A stretch of DNA of 64,000 nt. Source: Calliopum simillimum. Lineage: Eukaryota > Arthropoda > Insecta > Diptera > Lauxaniidae. This document shows, piece by piece, positions 21,741-32,818 of the stretch. The stretch is from assembly GCA_951812925.1 (NCBI GenBank), contig OX638370.1, positions 29,255,964 through 29,319,963 on the forward strand, in the 5' to 3' direction. The position numbers were made by a program, and so were the translations under genes. A model generated the notes under the pieces. It made no database searches, had not been told where the DNA came from, and saw only the letters and a list, made by a program, of their open reading frames with translations. Every line of letters begins with the position of its first letter. The stretch's first letter is position 1.

Positions 21741-23458
21741 GGGTCATTTCATCTCAAATCGTCCAGGCAGAATTTTTTTTTTGCACATTATGTTTTTAAT
21801 TGTTTCTACATTGAAATCGATGAGACACGTATTTTTTCCTTTTGCTTGATTTTGAGTTCTTTCGTCGTGGGGAATTTTTTAAAATTTGTCTACAAACTCG
21901 ATTTTGCGCTATTGTCGCATGCCAATTTTCACGGAAAATGTGATAACTTTGCGAAAAAACGTCCGATCTTCGTAATTTTTGGTATGTTTGTAGCTAAAAG
22001 GTTCTTCTAAAAGAAAAAAATATGATACAGGGTATATTTCAAAACATAATTTTTATATCGTCATTTGAAAAAAAAAAATCTAAAAATTTTTGACTTGAAA
22101 AATTTCCAATTGCATCAGTTTTTTTTTTCTTCATATTTTTTTTTTAAATAGCCATACATATAAACAATATTATGTAACAGCCTCTATTAGCCCAAATTCG
22201 TTGTTTGGGAATTGTGATTTTTTGAAAAAACAGTCCCAATTATTTAGTAATTTTGGGCTTCATTCATGATATATGTTATCATTTCGTCAAAAGTAGCTCA
22301 ATCGTTATGATATTTTGTCTGTCAACAGTCAAAGGTCCGTTCTAGAAGAAAAAATCATGAAGTGTAGTACATTTTTGGATATTTTTTTTTATAACCGTCT
22401 TTAAAATAGAAAAAAAATCAAATGACTTTTAGCCCAAAAATTTTAGCATTGCTACGATTTGTCCATTCTTTATTACTGTTTTTGTATATCAATTTGTAAG
22501 TAGAAAATTTTCAGAAGCATACTCCAAATGTGGCTGTCAAATTACTTGAAGCTCGAGACGTACAAAAGTTCAGAAAGACCAAGAAGACCCAGTGGAACAA
22601 TGTTGCAGCAATAATCAAATTACTCGAATAAATGTACCTACATGCATGGAGTTTGAAAAATAATGTTGAATAAAAAACGAAATTAAGGTATGAATAAAGC
22701 TCCTGCAAATTGTCTACTTACAAATTGATATACAAAAACAGTAATAAAGAATGGAAAAATCGTAGCAATGCTAAAATTTTTGGGCTAAAAGTCATTTGAT
22801 TTTTTTTTCTATTTTAAGGACGGTTATAAAAAAAAATGATTCATGATTCTTTCTTCTAGAACGAACCTTTGACTGTTGACAGACAAAATATCATAACGAT
22901 TGAGCTACTTTTGACTAAATGATGACATATATCATGAATGAAGCCCAAAATTACTAAATAATTGGGAATGTTTTTTTAAAAAATCATAATTCCCAAACAA
23001 CGAATTTGGGCTAATAGAGGCTGTTACATAATATTGTTTATATATATGGCTATTTAAAAAAAAAATATGAAGAAAAAAAAACTGATGCGATTGGAAAGTT
23101 TTCAAGTCAAAAATTTTTTGATTTTTTTTTTTTCAAATGACGATATAAAAATTATTTTTTGAAATATACCCTGTGTCATATTTTTTTTGTAGAGGAACCT
23201 TTTAGCTACAAACATACCAAAAATTACGAAGATCGGACGTTTTTTCGCAAAGTTATCGCATTTTCCGTGAAAATTGACATGCGACAATAGCGCAAAATCG
23301 AGTTTGTAGACGAATTTTAAAAAATTCACCACGACGAAAGAACTCAAAATCAAGCAAAAGGAAAAAATACGTGTCTCATCGATTTCAATGTAGAAACAAT
23401 TAAAAACATAATATGCAAAAAAAAAATTCTGCCTGGACGATTTGAGATGAAATGACCC
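21741..23458. mobile_element. Large foldback element with 4-bp target duplication
   Basis: Arms of about 775 bases (21741-22515 and 22705-23458) are near-perfect reverse complements. Both ends read GGGTCATTTCATCTCAAATC. TTTG is present directly outside each end (21737-21740 and 23459-23462), giving a 4-bp target duplication. The 190-base centre is unique and non-coding. Mirror-image frames at 21738-22010 (+) and 23102-23473 (-) are the two arms read outward and do not indicate a gene. The superfamily is not assigned. Confidence 0.88.
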
Positions 23459-23462
23459 TTTG

Positions 23463-24810
23463 TTTTTTAACAATCTTCATCTATATTTATGGTTTTTTTT
23501 TTTTTGTCATTAAAAGTAATGGTCTATTTTTTCTTTTTTAATTTTATTTTCGGGAATCTTTTTTACTGTGTCCGGTTTTAGAAAATCGAAAAGTTGGCAA
23601 GACCTTGCACTTAGTTGAGCTGAAAGTTGAAGATGCAGAAGCGGAACTTTCGTCGATGAGGGCTTAGACGATTTGGTTTGCTGTTTCAGCTTCAGCCTAA
23701 AGAAGGAAATGCTTGACATTTTGGATTGCGAAGTAAATTTTTTATCTCTACTTTTCACACTTATATTTTGTTTCATTTTGTTCTGATGCAACTTTGTTCT
23801 ACTAGAAAATTATGCTGTTTTGAAATTTTATTATTTTCAACAAACTTATCAAAGATCCTTAGCTATCTATATTTGAACTAGATAACGTAATCTTTGCTTT
23901 CAATCAATCAACAATACAGGTAACTATATTACGATTCCCATGATTTAAACATGCAACAGCAAAAAAAAAAAAAAGAAAAAAAAACTTTAGTATATCCATC
24001 CACATGGTGCAATGGCACAAAGACAACATAACTTAGGATAGCAAGCAGCCTGAAACATCGACAAATTCATCATAATTCATATGCGCCACAAAGTCTCCGC
24101 ACAACGATTTTGTTAAGTCTCCCAGTCAATCATCAAATAGTTCACTATTTCAGCAGTCGATTAGACTGACTGTCTGACGATTTACTCCATTGTTTATGGC
24201 ATGCACACAACTGTCAGTTCAAATATTGTACAATTTGTCTGTCCAATAATCATAGAGTGTCTAATGCAAACAAACATGAGATTATGACGTTATGATATCA
24301 GGAGTCAAATATTCGAACTATAGGTAGTTAGTTACGAAGAAGAAGAAGCAGCAGCAGCAGCAGTACAAAAAGCGTGTGTACTAACCGTCACAATACTCGG
24401 CGTTATGGTCGCCGTCCTTCTCTCATCGTCGTCGTCATCGTCATTATAATTTGTAACGTTTGTTCATTCGTCGTAGCCAATATAACGTTCGTCAGAGCGT
24501 GAGCGAGCAGTTCTGGTAGCTAACAACGAAATTTGCAATGATGCGAAATTGGGTTTCGGTATTCGACCCCGTATTTTATGCTCGATGATGATGAGGTTCG
24601 ATTATGCTGCTGCTGTTGGTGCTGCCGCCGCCTCTACGTGTTTCTACACAATTTCTTGCGGAAGCAATGATTTGAGTTAACCCAGAAAAAGAAGCAAATA
24701 AAAAATGAAGAGTGGAAGAAAACTATGTTCGGTCTAGTCAGTCAGCTATAAAATAAGAAAAATACGAGAAATAAAAGTTTCCACAGGACTTACATAGAAG
24801 AGGTATATAA
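23463..24810. other. No supported gene; microsatellite-rich flank
   Basis: It contains poly-A tracts near 23960, a GAAGAAGAAGAAGCAGCAGC run near 24340-24362, CGTC-repeats near 24425-24445 and GCTGCTGCTGTTGGTGCTG near 24605. A minus-strand 93-codon frame at 23510-23791 is Lys/Ser-rich with no domain. Clustered triplets and higher GC at 24340-24660 could mark regulatory or untranslated sequence of a host gene, but nothing decides this. Confidence 0.35.
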
Positions 24811-25458
24811 CACAGTGCGACACATGAAAAGTGAACTAAAATCCGTTATAAAGCGTCGAAGTACTCGCTGAAACAAGTAATTCTTCCAGAGCGTTTTGCA
24901 AAGTTGACTCATATAAGGATTTTATGGTCATTTTTGCGATTTTAAGGCACTAGATAAATTTTTTTCGGTTAAGTTTGTTCGGCTTTTTTTTTTCTATACA
25001 ATAGCTACAACATTGCTGAAGTCATCAAAACAATATCTCGGCTCGTTACCGAGATATAGCCAGGTGAAAAAATCGAAAAATCGCTCAAAATCCAATTTGA
25101 GGCAAAAAGTTGCAATTTTCAGCATTATAATTATAATTATCCAGCTGGAAATTGCAACTTTGAGCGATTTTGAGCGATTTTTCGATTTTTTCATATGGCT
25201 ATATCTCGGTAACGAGCCGAGATATTGTTTTGAGAACTTCAGCAATGTTGTAGCTATTGTATAAAAAAAAAAATGCCAAACAAACTTAACCGAAAAAAAT
25301 TCATCTAGTGCCTTAAAATCGCAAAAATGGCCATAAAATCCTTATATGAGTCAACTTTGCAAAACGCTTTGGCAGAATTACTTGTTTCGGCGAGTACTTT
25401 CGACGCCTTATAAAGGATTTTAGTTCACCGTCAATGACCTGAAATATGTTTCACTGTG
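24811..25458. mobile_element. Palindromic TIR element, 648 bp, TAA-flanked
   Basis: Almost the entire element is one inverted repeat: arms of about 300 bases meet at an AT-rich centre near 25125. Ends read CACAGTGCGACA and, inverted, CACAGTGAAACA. TAA lies directly outside both (24808-24810, 25459-25461). CAC ends with a TAA triplet duplication would fit PIF/Harbinger, which targets TWA, but no transposase supports that. Frames on both strands at about 25000-25260 are mirror copies. Confidence 0.78.
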
Positions 25459-25529
25459 TAAAAGGATATAGACTAACAAACTGTAGCTTAGCCGTTTTTT
25501 TTACTCCACTATTTATCATATTTCAGAAA

Positions 25530-26800
25530 GCACGAACAGTTCAGGTAAATCAGACAGACCAGGGAAACCAAACAGATAAGTTTGATCGAACAGAACAAAC
25601 GGTTCAGAGAAACCATATAATTTAGATCGATCGGTCAGAAAAAACAGGCCAAAGTAACCAGACAAATCAAATAGATCAGACAAAACAGACAAACCAGTGG
25701 AACTAGACGTATCAGATGAACCCAGACCAGAGATTATAACAGACAGATCAACTAAATCGGTGAGAACAGACCAAAGAAACCAGATGGATCGGACAAAACA
25801 AACAGACCAGAGAAATAGGTAGGACAGGTATATCAGACAGACCAGACATACTGAACAGATTAGAGAAACCAGACAGATCAGGTAAATTGGACAGAACAGG
25901 CAGACCCGACAGATCAGATAGATCAGACAGAACAGAAAGTCTAAAGAAATCAAGTAGGTGAGATAGATCGTATAGACCAAGCAGACTAAACAGATCAGAG
26001 AAACCAGACAGATCAGGTGAATCGGGAAAAACAGGCAGACCAGAGAAATTATACAGATCAAATAGAATGAACAGAACAGACAAACCCTACCTATCAGATA
26101 GATCATGCAAAACCAAAAAACCAGATAAGTCAGACAGAACAAACAGACCAGACAGACTAGTGAAACCACACAGATCAGATAGATTGGGCAAAACAAACAG
26201 ACCAGAGAAATAGGTAGGAAAGATAGATCGGATAGACCAGACATACTAAACAGACTTCTCAGATAGATCGGACAGAACAGAGAGACTAACGAAATCAAGT
26301 AGGTCAGATAGATCTGACAGGCCATGCAGACTAAACAGATCAGACAGAGAAACTAGACCGATCAGGTGAATCGGGAAAAACAGACAGACCAGAGAAACTA
26401 TACAGATCAAATAGAATGGACAGAACAGCCGAACCAGACAAACCCGACATATCAGATAGATCACGCAAAACAAAAAAAACCAGATAGACTAGGTAGACCA
26501 GGCAGATTAAACAGGCCAGATACAATAGGCAGGCTAGGGAGAACAAACATATCAGATAAATCAGACCGGCTATAGAGACCAAACCGATCAGATAGACCTG
26601 ATACTTAGTCTAAACGGACTAAAAAAGACCAGACAGTTAAATTAAACCAGAGGGACCAGTCAGAGCAAGGCAGACCAAATAGACGAGGTATATCAGACAG
26701 ACCAGCCAAAAAAACTACCAGACAGATGAAACTGATTAAACAGAATAGACTGACGGAGAAACCTGACAGACAGGCAAATCATAATAACACCAGATGGACC
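25530..26800. repeat. CAGACCAGA-type satellite, about 1.3 kb
   Basis: An imperfect array of 10-13-base units such as CAGACAGACC, AGATCAGATAG and AGAGAAACCAGACAG, purine-rich on the plus strand. The mirror strand contains a 269-codon frame (25516-26325) made of Leu, Ile, Cys, Ser and Phe repeats, which is the translation of the satellite and is not counted as a gene. Confidence 0.9.
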
Positions 26801-26934
26801 AGAGATACTTGGCATATAATACAGTTGGATAGAAAAACAGAACATATATGAATAAAGCGTAACTTTTCAAAAGATAAGAGTAAACTACTGACCAGTCCAA
26901 TTAGATTTGAGTCATGCACTAATTTCAAATTTCA

Positions 26935-27090
26935 TAAAACATATACCAATCGATAGAATATTTTGGCCTGAACAAGATATCAAAATGGGTCCTCCTAATT
27001 TTTCTGGGCTATTATATAAATTGGGGTTCGTGACAAAAATTTTAATGTTTCCGATTTAAGCAATATTTGATTATGTTATACCTATATACA
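26935..27090 (+). repeat. Short dispersed repeat, copy 1 (partner at 38278-38440)
   Basis: Shared blocks in order are AGATATCAAAATGGGTCCTC, AATTTTTC, AAATTTTAATG/TTGATG with CTTCCGATT, ATATTTGATTAT and CATACCTATA. The two copies are in the same orientation about 11.3 kb apart and about 75-80 percent alike by eye. Confidence 0.6.
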
Positions 27091-27339
27091 TATGTCGTCG
27101 ATCCAGATACAAAATACTTTTGCATCATAAAGTCTGATTAATGAGCTATAGAACTTTAAAAATTTGACTAAACGGCAGGTATGCGTTACTTTGAATCAAA
27201 TTTATAAGGACCTCTAGCTCGTACACCAGATTTTATACTCTAAAAATATTTTGTATTTGGATCGAGGGAATATATAATGAATATTACTAAAATTAGAAAC
27301 ATCAAAATTTTTTACCACGTACTTCACGGAAAAAATTTC

Positions 27340-27790
27340 AATTTACTTAATTTACCGGAGGAAAAATGGGAAGACCCATTTGTATGTGTTGTTCAGGGTA
27401 AAATTTTCTATCGATTGGTATAAGTTTTGTGAAATTTCCGAATCGACTTTCCCGACAACAATTTTCACAACATACGTATTCCCGACAAGTGTTTTTCCCG
27501 AATACTTGTTCCCGACACCCTTTTTCCCGAATCAAATCTCCCGAAAGCACTTTTTCCGACACCCTTTTTCGCTGAAAAAAATTTTTTAACAATTTTGTTA
27601 CTAAATACTAATACTAAATCTCAACCACTGATTTCTATTCACGACAAAACCAATTGTCAGGACAGAGGTCATTTTATTGTTTCTGGTAAAATGTTGTCGT
27701 GAAAATGTATTCGGGAAAAAAGATGTCAGGAAATCGTCTGTCGGAAAAATTTAGTTTTGTGATCTTCGTTTCGGGAAATCTGGCGGGAAT
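27340..27790. repeat. Cluster of CCCGACA/CCCGAAT motifs in opposed orientation
   Basis: Left half (about 27445-27575) has eight or more copies of TTCCCGACA, TTCCCGAAT or TCTCCCGAAA at 10-20-base spacing. The right half (27645-27775) carries the reverse forms (TTCGGGAAA, TGTCGGAAAA, TGTCAGGA). The symmetric layout resembles clustered subterminal binding sites of a transposon. The element ends were not located. Confidence 0.55.
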
Positions 27791-29648
27791 CGAAGTTTGG
27801 AATTAGTGCAAGAGTCACATATATAGCCAGTACCTAATTTGATTGGTCTACTGAGTTTTCTTAAGTTTCATGTTATTCCAAAAACTGATATGCTTCACTC
27901 TACAGACTATAGCGTACTCAAAATATCAAAGCCGAAAATGAGCTGAATGCAACAGTTGGTGCTACTACAGCTGCTGCTGATGCTGCTATTGGACGCAATA
28001 TCATCTTAACCTTAGCGTTACGTGGTGGCGTGGAAACGTGAAAGATCCACTTCCAAATTGTTTGACGAACTTTGGCAATGCGAATGATCAATGATCTTTG
28101 GCCAATATCAATTGATTTGTTTGTTTGGTTTGTCCGATTTGACTGACTACTTAAAAAATAAAAAATCTATTGATCAGATCTTTATTGCGAGAATACGTCG
28201 TCGTCGTTTTTGATTTCTTGTCTATTTCTGTATTTTGTTGATTTTATCTCACGCTTTATTGTGAAATTGAGTTAGCCCATTGATGAGGAGGAGGAGACTC
28301 ATACCCTTTGTTCTAATTCAGTTTACAACACGACGTAATTGCTATGGCACTTCTTTCACGTATTCAAAGATATTCTGTTTTGGTTTTTTGGCTGTTTTTT
28401 CCAATGTGTGTTGGTAACGAATTGATTTGCATCGCTTCATTTGTTGCTTCAGCAACATGTGCTTCTGATTTCGTCTAGAACTTCTATCTATCTATCAATG
28501 CCTTCTTCATTGATTTCAACTTAACTTTTGTGTCTTTCGCTGTAATACCGCTGCTGCTGATGTTTGCTCTCATTCGGTGAGTGCTTAATGCTACTGTGTT
28601 CCCTGAATAATGTAGGAGCTACCCTGGGAATAAACATACGTGATGATGTTTTCAAGTTGTTTGCGTGTGTTCTTCATATGTTACGTGATTTCTAAGATTT
28701 CGTAATTAACTAACAAATCAAAGGAGATAGAAGTGTGAGATTTGAAGAGATACGATTTCTACGATTTCATATTGATGCATTGACAATGAAATTGCATTGT
28801 TGAATTTCAATAATCCAAATGCCACATTATGCCAAATTCATTGCAATATGAACTCTTACCTTTAAAAACACTATAATTCTATCAATTATTTTGCCATAAA
28901 AACGAAACCCCATAATTAATTTGTATGCTTGTGTTATGCAAAATCAATAAAAATGCCATTTATTCAAAACTCAACCAGATTAAGGAATTTCTCAAATTTT
29001 CAAACTTTAGCAAGAAATCCATACCACAAACAAAATAAAAACAAATTCAACAATCATAAATCACATCACGAAAACTTAATTTCAAAAGCAATAAAATCAA
29101 CAACAACAACAGCAACAACTTTAGCTATGAAAATGTTGAAAACTATTTGAAAATCGTTTGCAAAATTTTAATGATATGTTTCCTTTAGTATTTCGAATTT
29201 TAAGCCAACATACCAACCAACAAACTCTTGGAGTTCAATACAAAATTCCGATTCACTTAGCAAAAACCAATAAAAAGTGTAGGCGAAGAGGAAGAGAACA
29301 AGAAATGAAATAAAAGAGAAAAGAAAAAATGAAAAACGTGGCCCATACCACCATCACCAATCAGGTCAACTTGGTCAGCATGCGAATAAATTATGTTAAT
29401 GCGCACCGGCCAAGTACTGCCACCACGACAAGTCGAGTTATCCCGGTATGCATGCTGCTGCTGCCGCATTTCCAAATCGTTTTTTGTTGCTATCGTAGCG
29501 CCATCTATATGATTATTATTTGTTTTTCATTGCATGTCAGTGGCTAGAGATGTGTTTTTGAGTTAATATCACTTTAACTTGTGCGCAGTCACTTTAAGTC
29601 ACGTCAGGCTCATATCATATGTTTTTCATCGAGATGTTACTATGTATA
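27791..29648. other. No supported gene
   Basis: Mixed-composition sequence with short triplet runs (GCTGCTGCTGATGCTGC near 27970, CAACAACAACAGCAACAAC near 29100). Small frames such as 28929-29150 and 29329-29547 lack domains and have no convincing splice context. The 28000-28700 part is less repetitive than its surroundings and may be unique host sequence. Confidence 0.35.
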
Positions 29649-30608
29649 CACGGTGCTCTTGAACAGTCGATAGGTTTTTTGGATATGTGGAGAAAATTTG
29701 TGAATGGGGTTTCATTTGTATTAGTTTAGTGGTCTGAAAAATGCAAACCCCGAAATCGTAGCTGATCATCCCCGCGAAATATCGCAAAAATACATATCCC
29801 ATATAAAATAAAAAAAATTCAGAAAAAAAACCCAACAAACAAATATAAAAATAGTTATTTTTAATGAAGTTTGCAATGTTGAATCCGAATCTGGCCTTAG
29901 AATTGCTGTATCTTATTCGGGTTTTGAGATACCTTAGCCTAAACAAGGAAAAAAAGCCGATGCTATGTTTTATTGCTGTGTTTTGGAGCTATATAACAGG
30001 ACTTTTATACATAAATTCTGATGCAGAAATGGAAAGCTCTAATCAGTCTTCTAAACCTAATTCAAACAATGTCGATATCTTTATTTTTCTCGGAGATATC
30101 CTAACCTAAAAAGTTAAAAAAGTGCAAAAAACGTGTTTTGTCATTATTTCAGTCTACGATATTTTGGAGAAAAATTAAGCCATTGACGTAATTTAAATGC
30201 GGTTTTAAAGAAAAAGATTAAATCTTTCAGATAATGTATTGAATTTTTCGTATAAATGTTCTATACTATAGTTATATAGCTTCAAAATAAGCAAAAACGG
30301 TATTTTTTCCTTGTTTATGCTAAGATATCTCAAAAACCGTATGAGATATAGCAATTTTAAGGCCGGATTCAGATTCAACATTGTAAAATACATTAAATAT
30401 AACTATTTGTATATATGTTTGTTGCGTTTTTTTTTCTGAATTTTTTTATTTTATATGGGATACGTATTTTTGCGATATTTCGCGGGGATGATCAGCTACG
30501 ATTTCGGGGTTTGCATTTTTCAGACCACTAAACTAATACAAATGAAACCCCATTCACAGATTTTCTCCACACATTCCAAAAACCTATCGACTGTTCAAGA
30601 GCACCGTG
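29649..30608. mobile_element. Foldback TIR element, 960 bp, TA-flanked
   Basis: Ends are CACGGTGCTCTTGAACAGTC and its inverse, with arms of about 440 and 380 bases. TATA stands outside both ends, consistent with a TA target. It lies at the very edge of dispersed-repeat copy B. The paired frames at 29864-30109 (+) and 30205-30393 (-), both reading MLNxNxALxLLYLIR, are mirror translations of the arms. Confidence 0.87.
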
Positions 30609-30612
30609 TATA

Positions 30613-31424
30613 TTTATACCCTACACCCAGGGTATATTCACTTTGTCCTTCCGTTTGTAACGCAGAGAAGGAGGCGTGGCAGGTATAGAAAAGTATATAT
30701 ATTCTTGATCAGCGTCACCTCCTGAGTCGATATAGCCATGTCCGTCTGTCTGGCTGGCTGGCTGGCTGGGTGGCTGGCTGGCTGGCTGGCTGTGTGTTGA
30801 AATACACTTTTTGGGAAAACTGAGCAAGATAATTCAATGAAATTTGGTACACTGCCTCCGTCGTCAAAGTTAGCTCGGGGGATTGAAAATGAGCAAAATC
30901 GGTCAACGGACACGCCTACCGCCCATACAAAAATTATATTCAAAATGCAATTTTAGGAGTATTTTTCACGACAATGCAACCACAATACATATAAGTACTA
31001 CGAATTGTAAGCGCAAGCTCTGAAAAATTTGAGCGAATTCGGACAAGAGGGCGTGGCACCTTCCATATAAGCAAAAGCTTTAAAACGCTATACTGAAAGC
31101 GTTTTTTGAGATATTCGAACCAAATTTGACTCAGACACTAAAAACTATAAATGAAAGCTCTCAGCAAATTGGGTGAAATCAGACAAGGGGGTGTGGCACC
31201 TCCCATATAAGCAAAAGATTCAAAATGCTATACTGAAAGAGTTTTTTGAGATAATCCAACTAAATTTCACTCTGACACTAAAAACTATAAATGCAAGCTC
31301 TGAAAAAAAACTGGGTGTACTCGGACAAGAGGGCGTGACACCTCCCATATAAGCAAACTTTTCAAAATACTGCAGTGTAGGGTATTTATTTTTTGGCCAG
31401 GCCAAAATTTACACCCTTACTAGT
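30613..31424 (-). repeat. Dispersed fly repeat, copy B (complete-looking)
   Basis: This is the reverse orientation of the family described at position 1. It runs from a CCCTACACCCAGGGTATATT end through a GGCTGGCT microsatellite (30750-30792) and several 140-base units to TTACACCCTTACTAGT. ATACCCTACAC occurs near both ends in opposite orientation, as a subterminal inverted repeat. Confidence 0.85.
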
Positions 31425-31923
31425 TCGGTTTGTTCTCGTTGGGAGTTGGAAATTTTCCATTTAATCAAAAAAGTGTTTCTTTACTCAAATGTGATAGTGG
31501 AAGCAGCGATAGTGGCAGATTTTTGCAAATTGTCTGCTCTGTAGTACACTGAGAAAACAGTATGATTATAAACATCAAAATTTGGTAATAATTAACAAAT
31601 AATATATTTGTCACAAGCGAATCGAATATTTGATTTGAGCAATTTTATTGGTTCAATCGTATATTTGTTAATAGTTACAAAATATATGTTTGAATATAAA
31701 GACATTTATTATTTTGAACTTAGACCTTTGTTATTATTAATCTTTTTATTAATTAGGAACTAATATGACATTATTTGCTAGGGTCACGGCGACATCATAA
31801 AATATAATTTTTGTTATAAAGTAAAAATAAAACTCTCCTCTGAAATTTGAATGCACTCGCCAAGTTGCAAAAAAAAAAAACAAAAAAAAAAAAAAACCAA
31901 AAGAAAAACACAAAAAAATCTTG

Positions 31924-31985
31924 TCGGGTGGGGATTGAACTCATACCCCCGGGGCATTTTTTGTTCTTTGTTAGATACTACCATA
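31924..31985 (-). other. tRNA-like module (B box GAGTTCAATCCCC)
   Basis: On the minus strand a possible A box (TGGTAGTATCTAAC) precedes CCCCGGGGGTATGAGTTCAATC by about 20 bases and the module ends CCCCACC. Box spacing is like a tRNA promoter, but acceptor pairing is not evident, so it is not called a tRNA gene. Confidence 0.5.
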
Positions 31986-32266
31986 TATTTTAAGCAGCTA
32001 CATTTGTAACCTTTGTTCATTACAATCGTAAGAGAGAATCCATGTATAGCAAATTGGAACCATGCCGCGCGTATTGAAATCTTTAAACCTCTGCACGCAA
32101 TGACCGAATGTACATTACTGAATCTTACAGCTTAACAATCAGAACTATATTATAACTAAAGATGTTCTACATATACAAATGAAATGCGAAAAAGTTATAA
32201 CGAATCACAAAGTCAGTCAAAGTGAAGTAAAAAAATAAAATAATTTATTAAAAAAAAACACTTTCT

Positions 32267-32337
32267 TGTCTGGGATTCGAACATACACCCCCAGGGTATC
32301 AGTCAAATGTCTTATACTTTGAGCTAACTCTTTCCAC
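32267..32337 (-). other. tRNA-like module (A box TTAGCTCAAAG, B box GTTCGAATCCC)
   Basis: The minus strand reads AGAGTTAGCTCAAAGTATAA, about 25 bases of anticodon-arm-like text, then GGGGGTGTATGTTCGAATCC. Both boxes match the Pol III internal promoter consensus (TRGCNNAGYNG and GGTTCGANTCC) closely. It faces the module at 32501-32573. Confidence 0.6.
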
Positions 32338-32500
32338 ATTTATATTGATCGTTATTTTGAATTAATTTTAAACAAAAAGCCAAACAAAAAATTTAACAAG
32401 TATTGATTGTTTTTTGTAACTTTTGAAATAATGTCGGTATGTTTTTGAAGTTTTTCAATACTTGTTGAATTTTTTGTATGACTTTTTGTTTAGAATTAAA

Positions 32501-32573
32501 GTAGATAGAGTTAGCTCAATGTATAAGACGTTTGAGCGATAACCTGGGGGAGCAGGTTCAAATCCCATAGAAG
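32501..32573 (+). other. tRNA-like module, inverted partner
   Basis: The text GAGTTAGCTCAATGTATAAG, then CTGGGGGAGCAGGTTCAAAT and CCC, is the inverted counterpart of 32267-32337. The two differ at about a quarter of positions in the anticodon-arm region while the boxes stay alike. Confidence 0.6.
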
Positions 32574-32818
32574 AAAGTTTTTTTTTAAATTTTTTTTTTA
32601 GAGTGCATTCGAATCCCAGACAAAGTTTTTTTTTAAGTTAAAGCAAATATTTGACATTCCATAAAACAGATATCAGTTTTAGCCCAATCAACAATATTTC
32701 AAGGTCCAATTAAAGGCATATTAATATCTACCGAAATTTGTTAGTTATTAACAAATATTTTCTAAAATGTTCAATCAAATATATTCCTTTGATGGAAGCA
32801 TACTCTTTTCTCAGTGTA

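Larger units (their letters stand above)
31547..32816. mobile_element. TIR element with three tRNA-like modules, copy 1
   Basis: Ends CACTGAGAAAACAGTATG and, inverted, CACTGAGAAAAGAGTATG are flanked by TA (31545-31546, 32817-32818). A second copy with the same ends and contents is at 59461-60776. An inner inverted repeat of about 140 bases per arm is centred near 32415. There is no transposase frame, and poly-A/poly-T tracts are present near 31870 and 32580. A TA target suggests a Tc1/mariner-related non-autonomous element. Confidence 0.92.

Noticed and set aside
21738..23473. Two similar frames beginning GSFHLKSSRQNFFFA on opposite strands
   Set aside because: They are the two arms of one inverted repeat read outward from the ends and not a duplicated gene.
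25516..26325. 269-codon minus-strand open frame
   Set aside because: It is the translation of the CAGACCAGA satellite: five amino acids dominate, no domain is present, and other strands and frames are open for the same reason.
29864..30393. Paired frames with MLNxNxALxLLYLIR
   Set aside because: They are mirror translations of the foldback arms at 29649-30608.
32267..32573. Functional tRNA genes
   Set aside because: Boxes are good, but acceptor stems do not pair and the modules lie inside transposable elements; they are called tRNA-like only.
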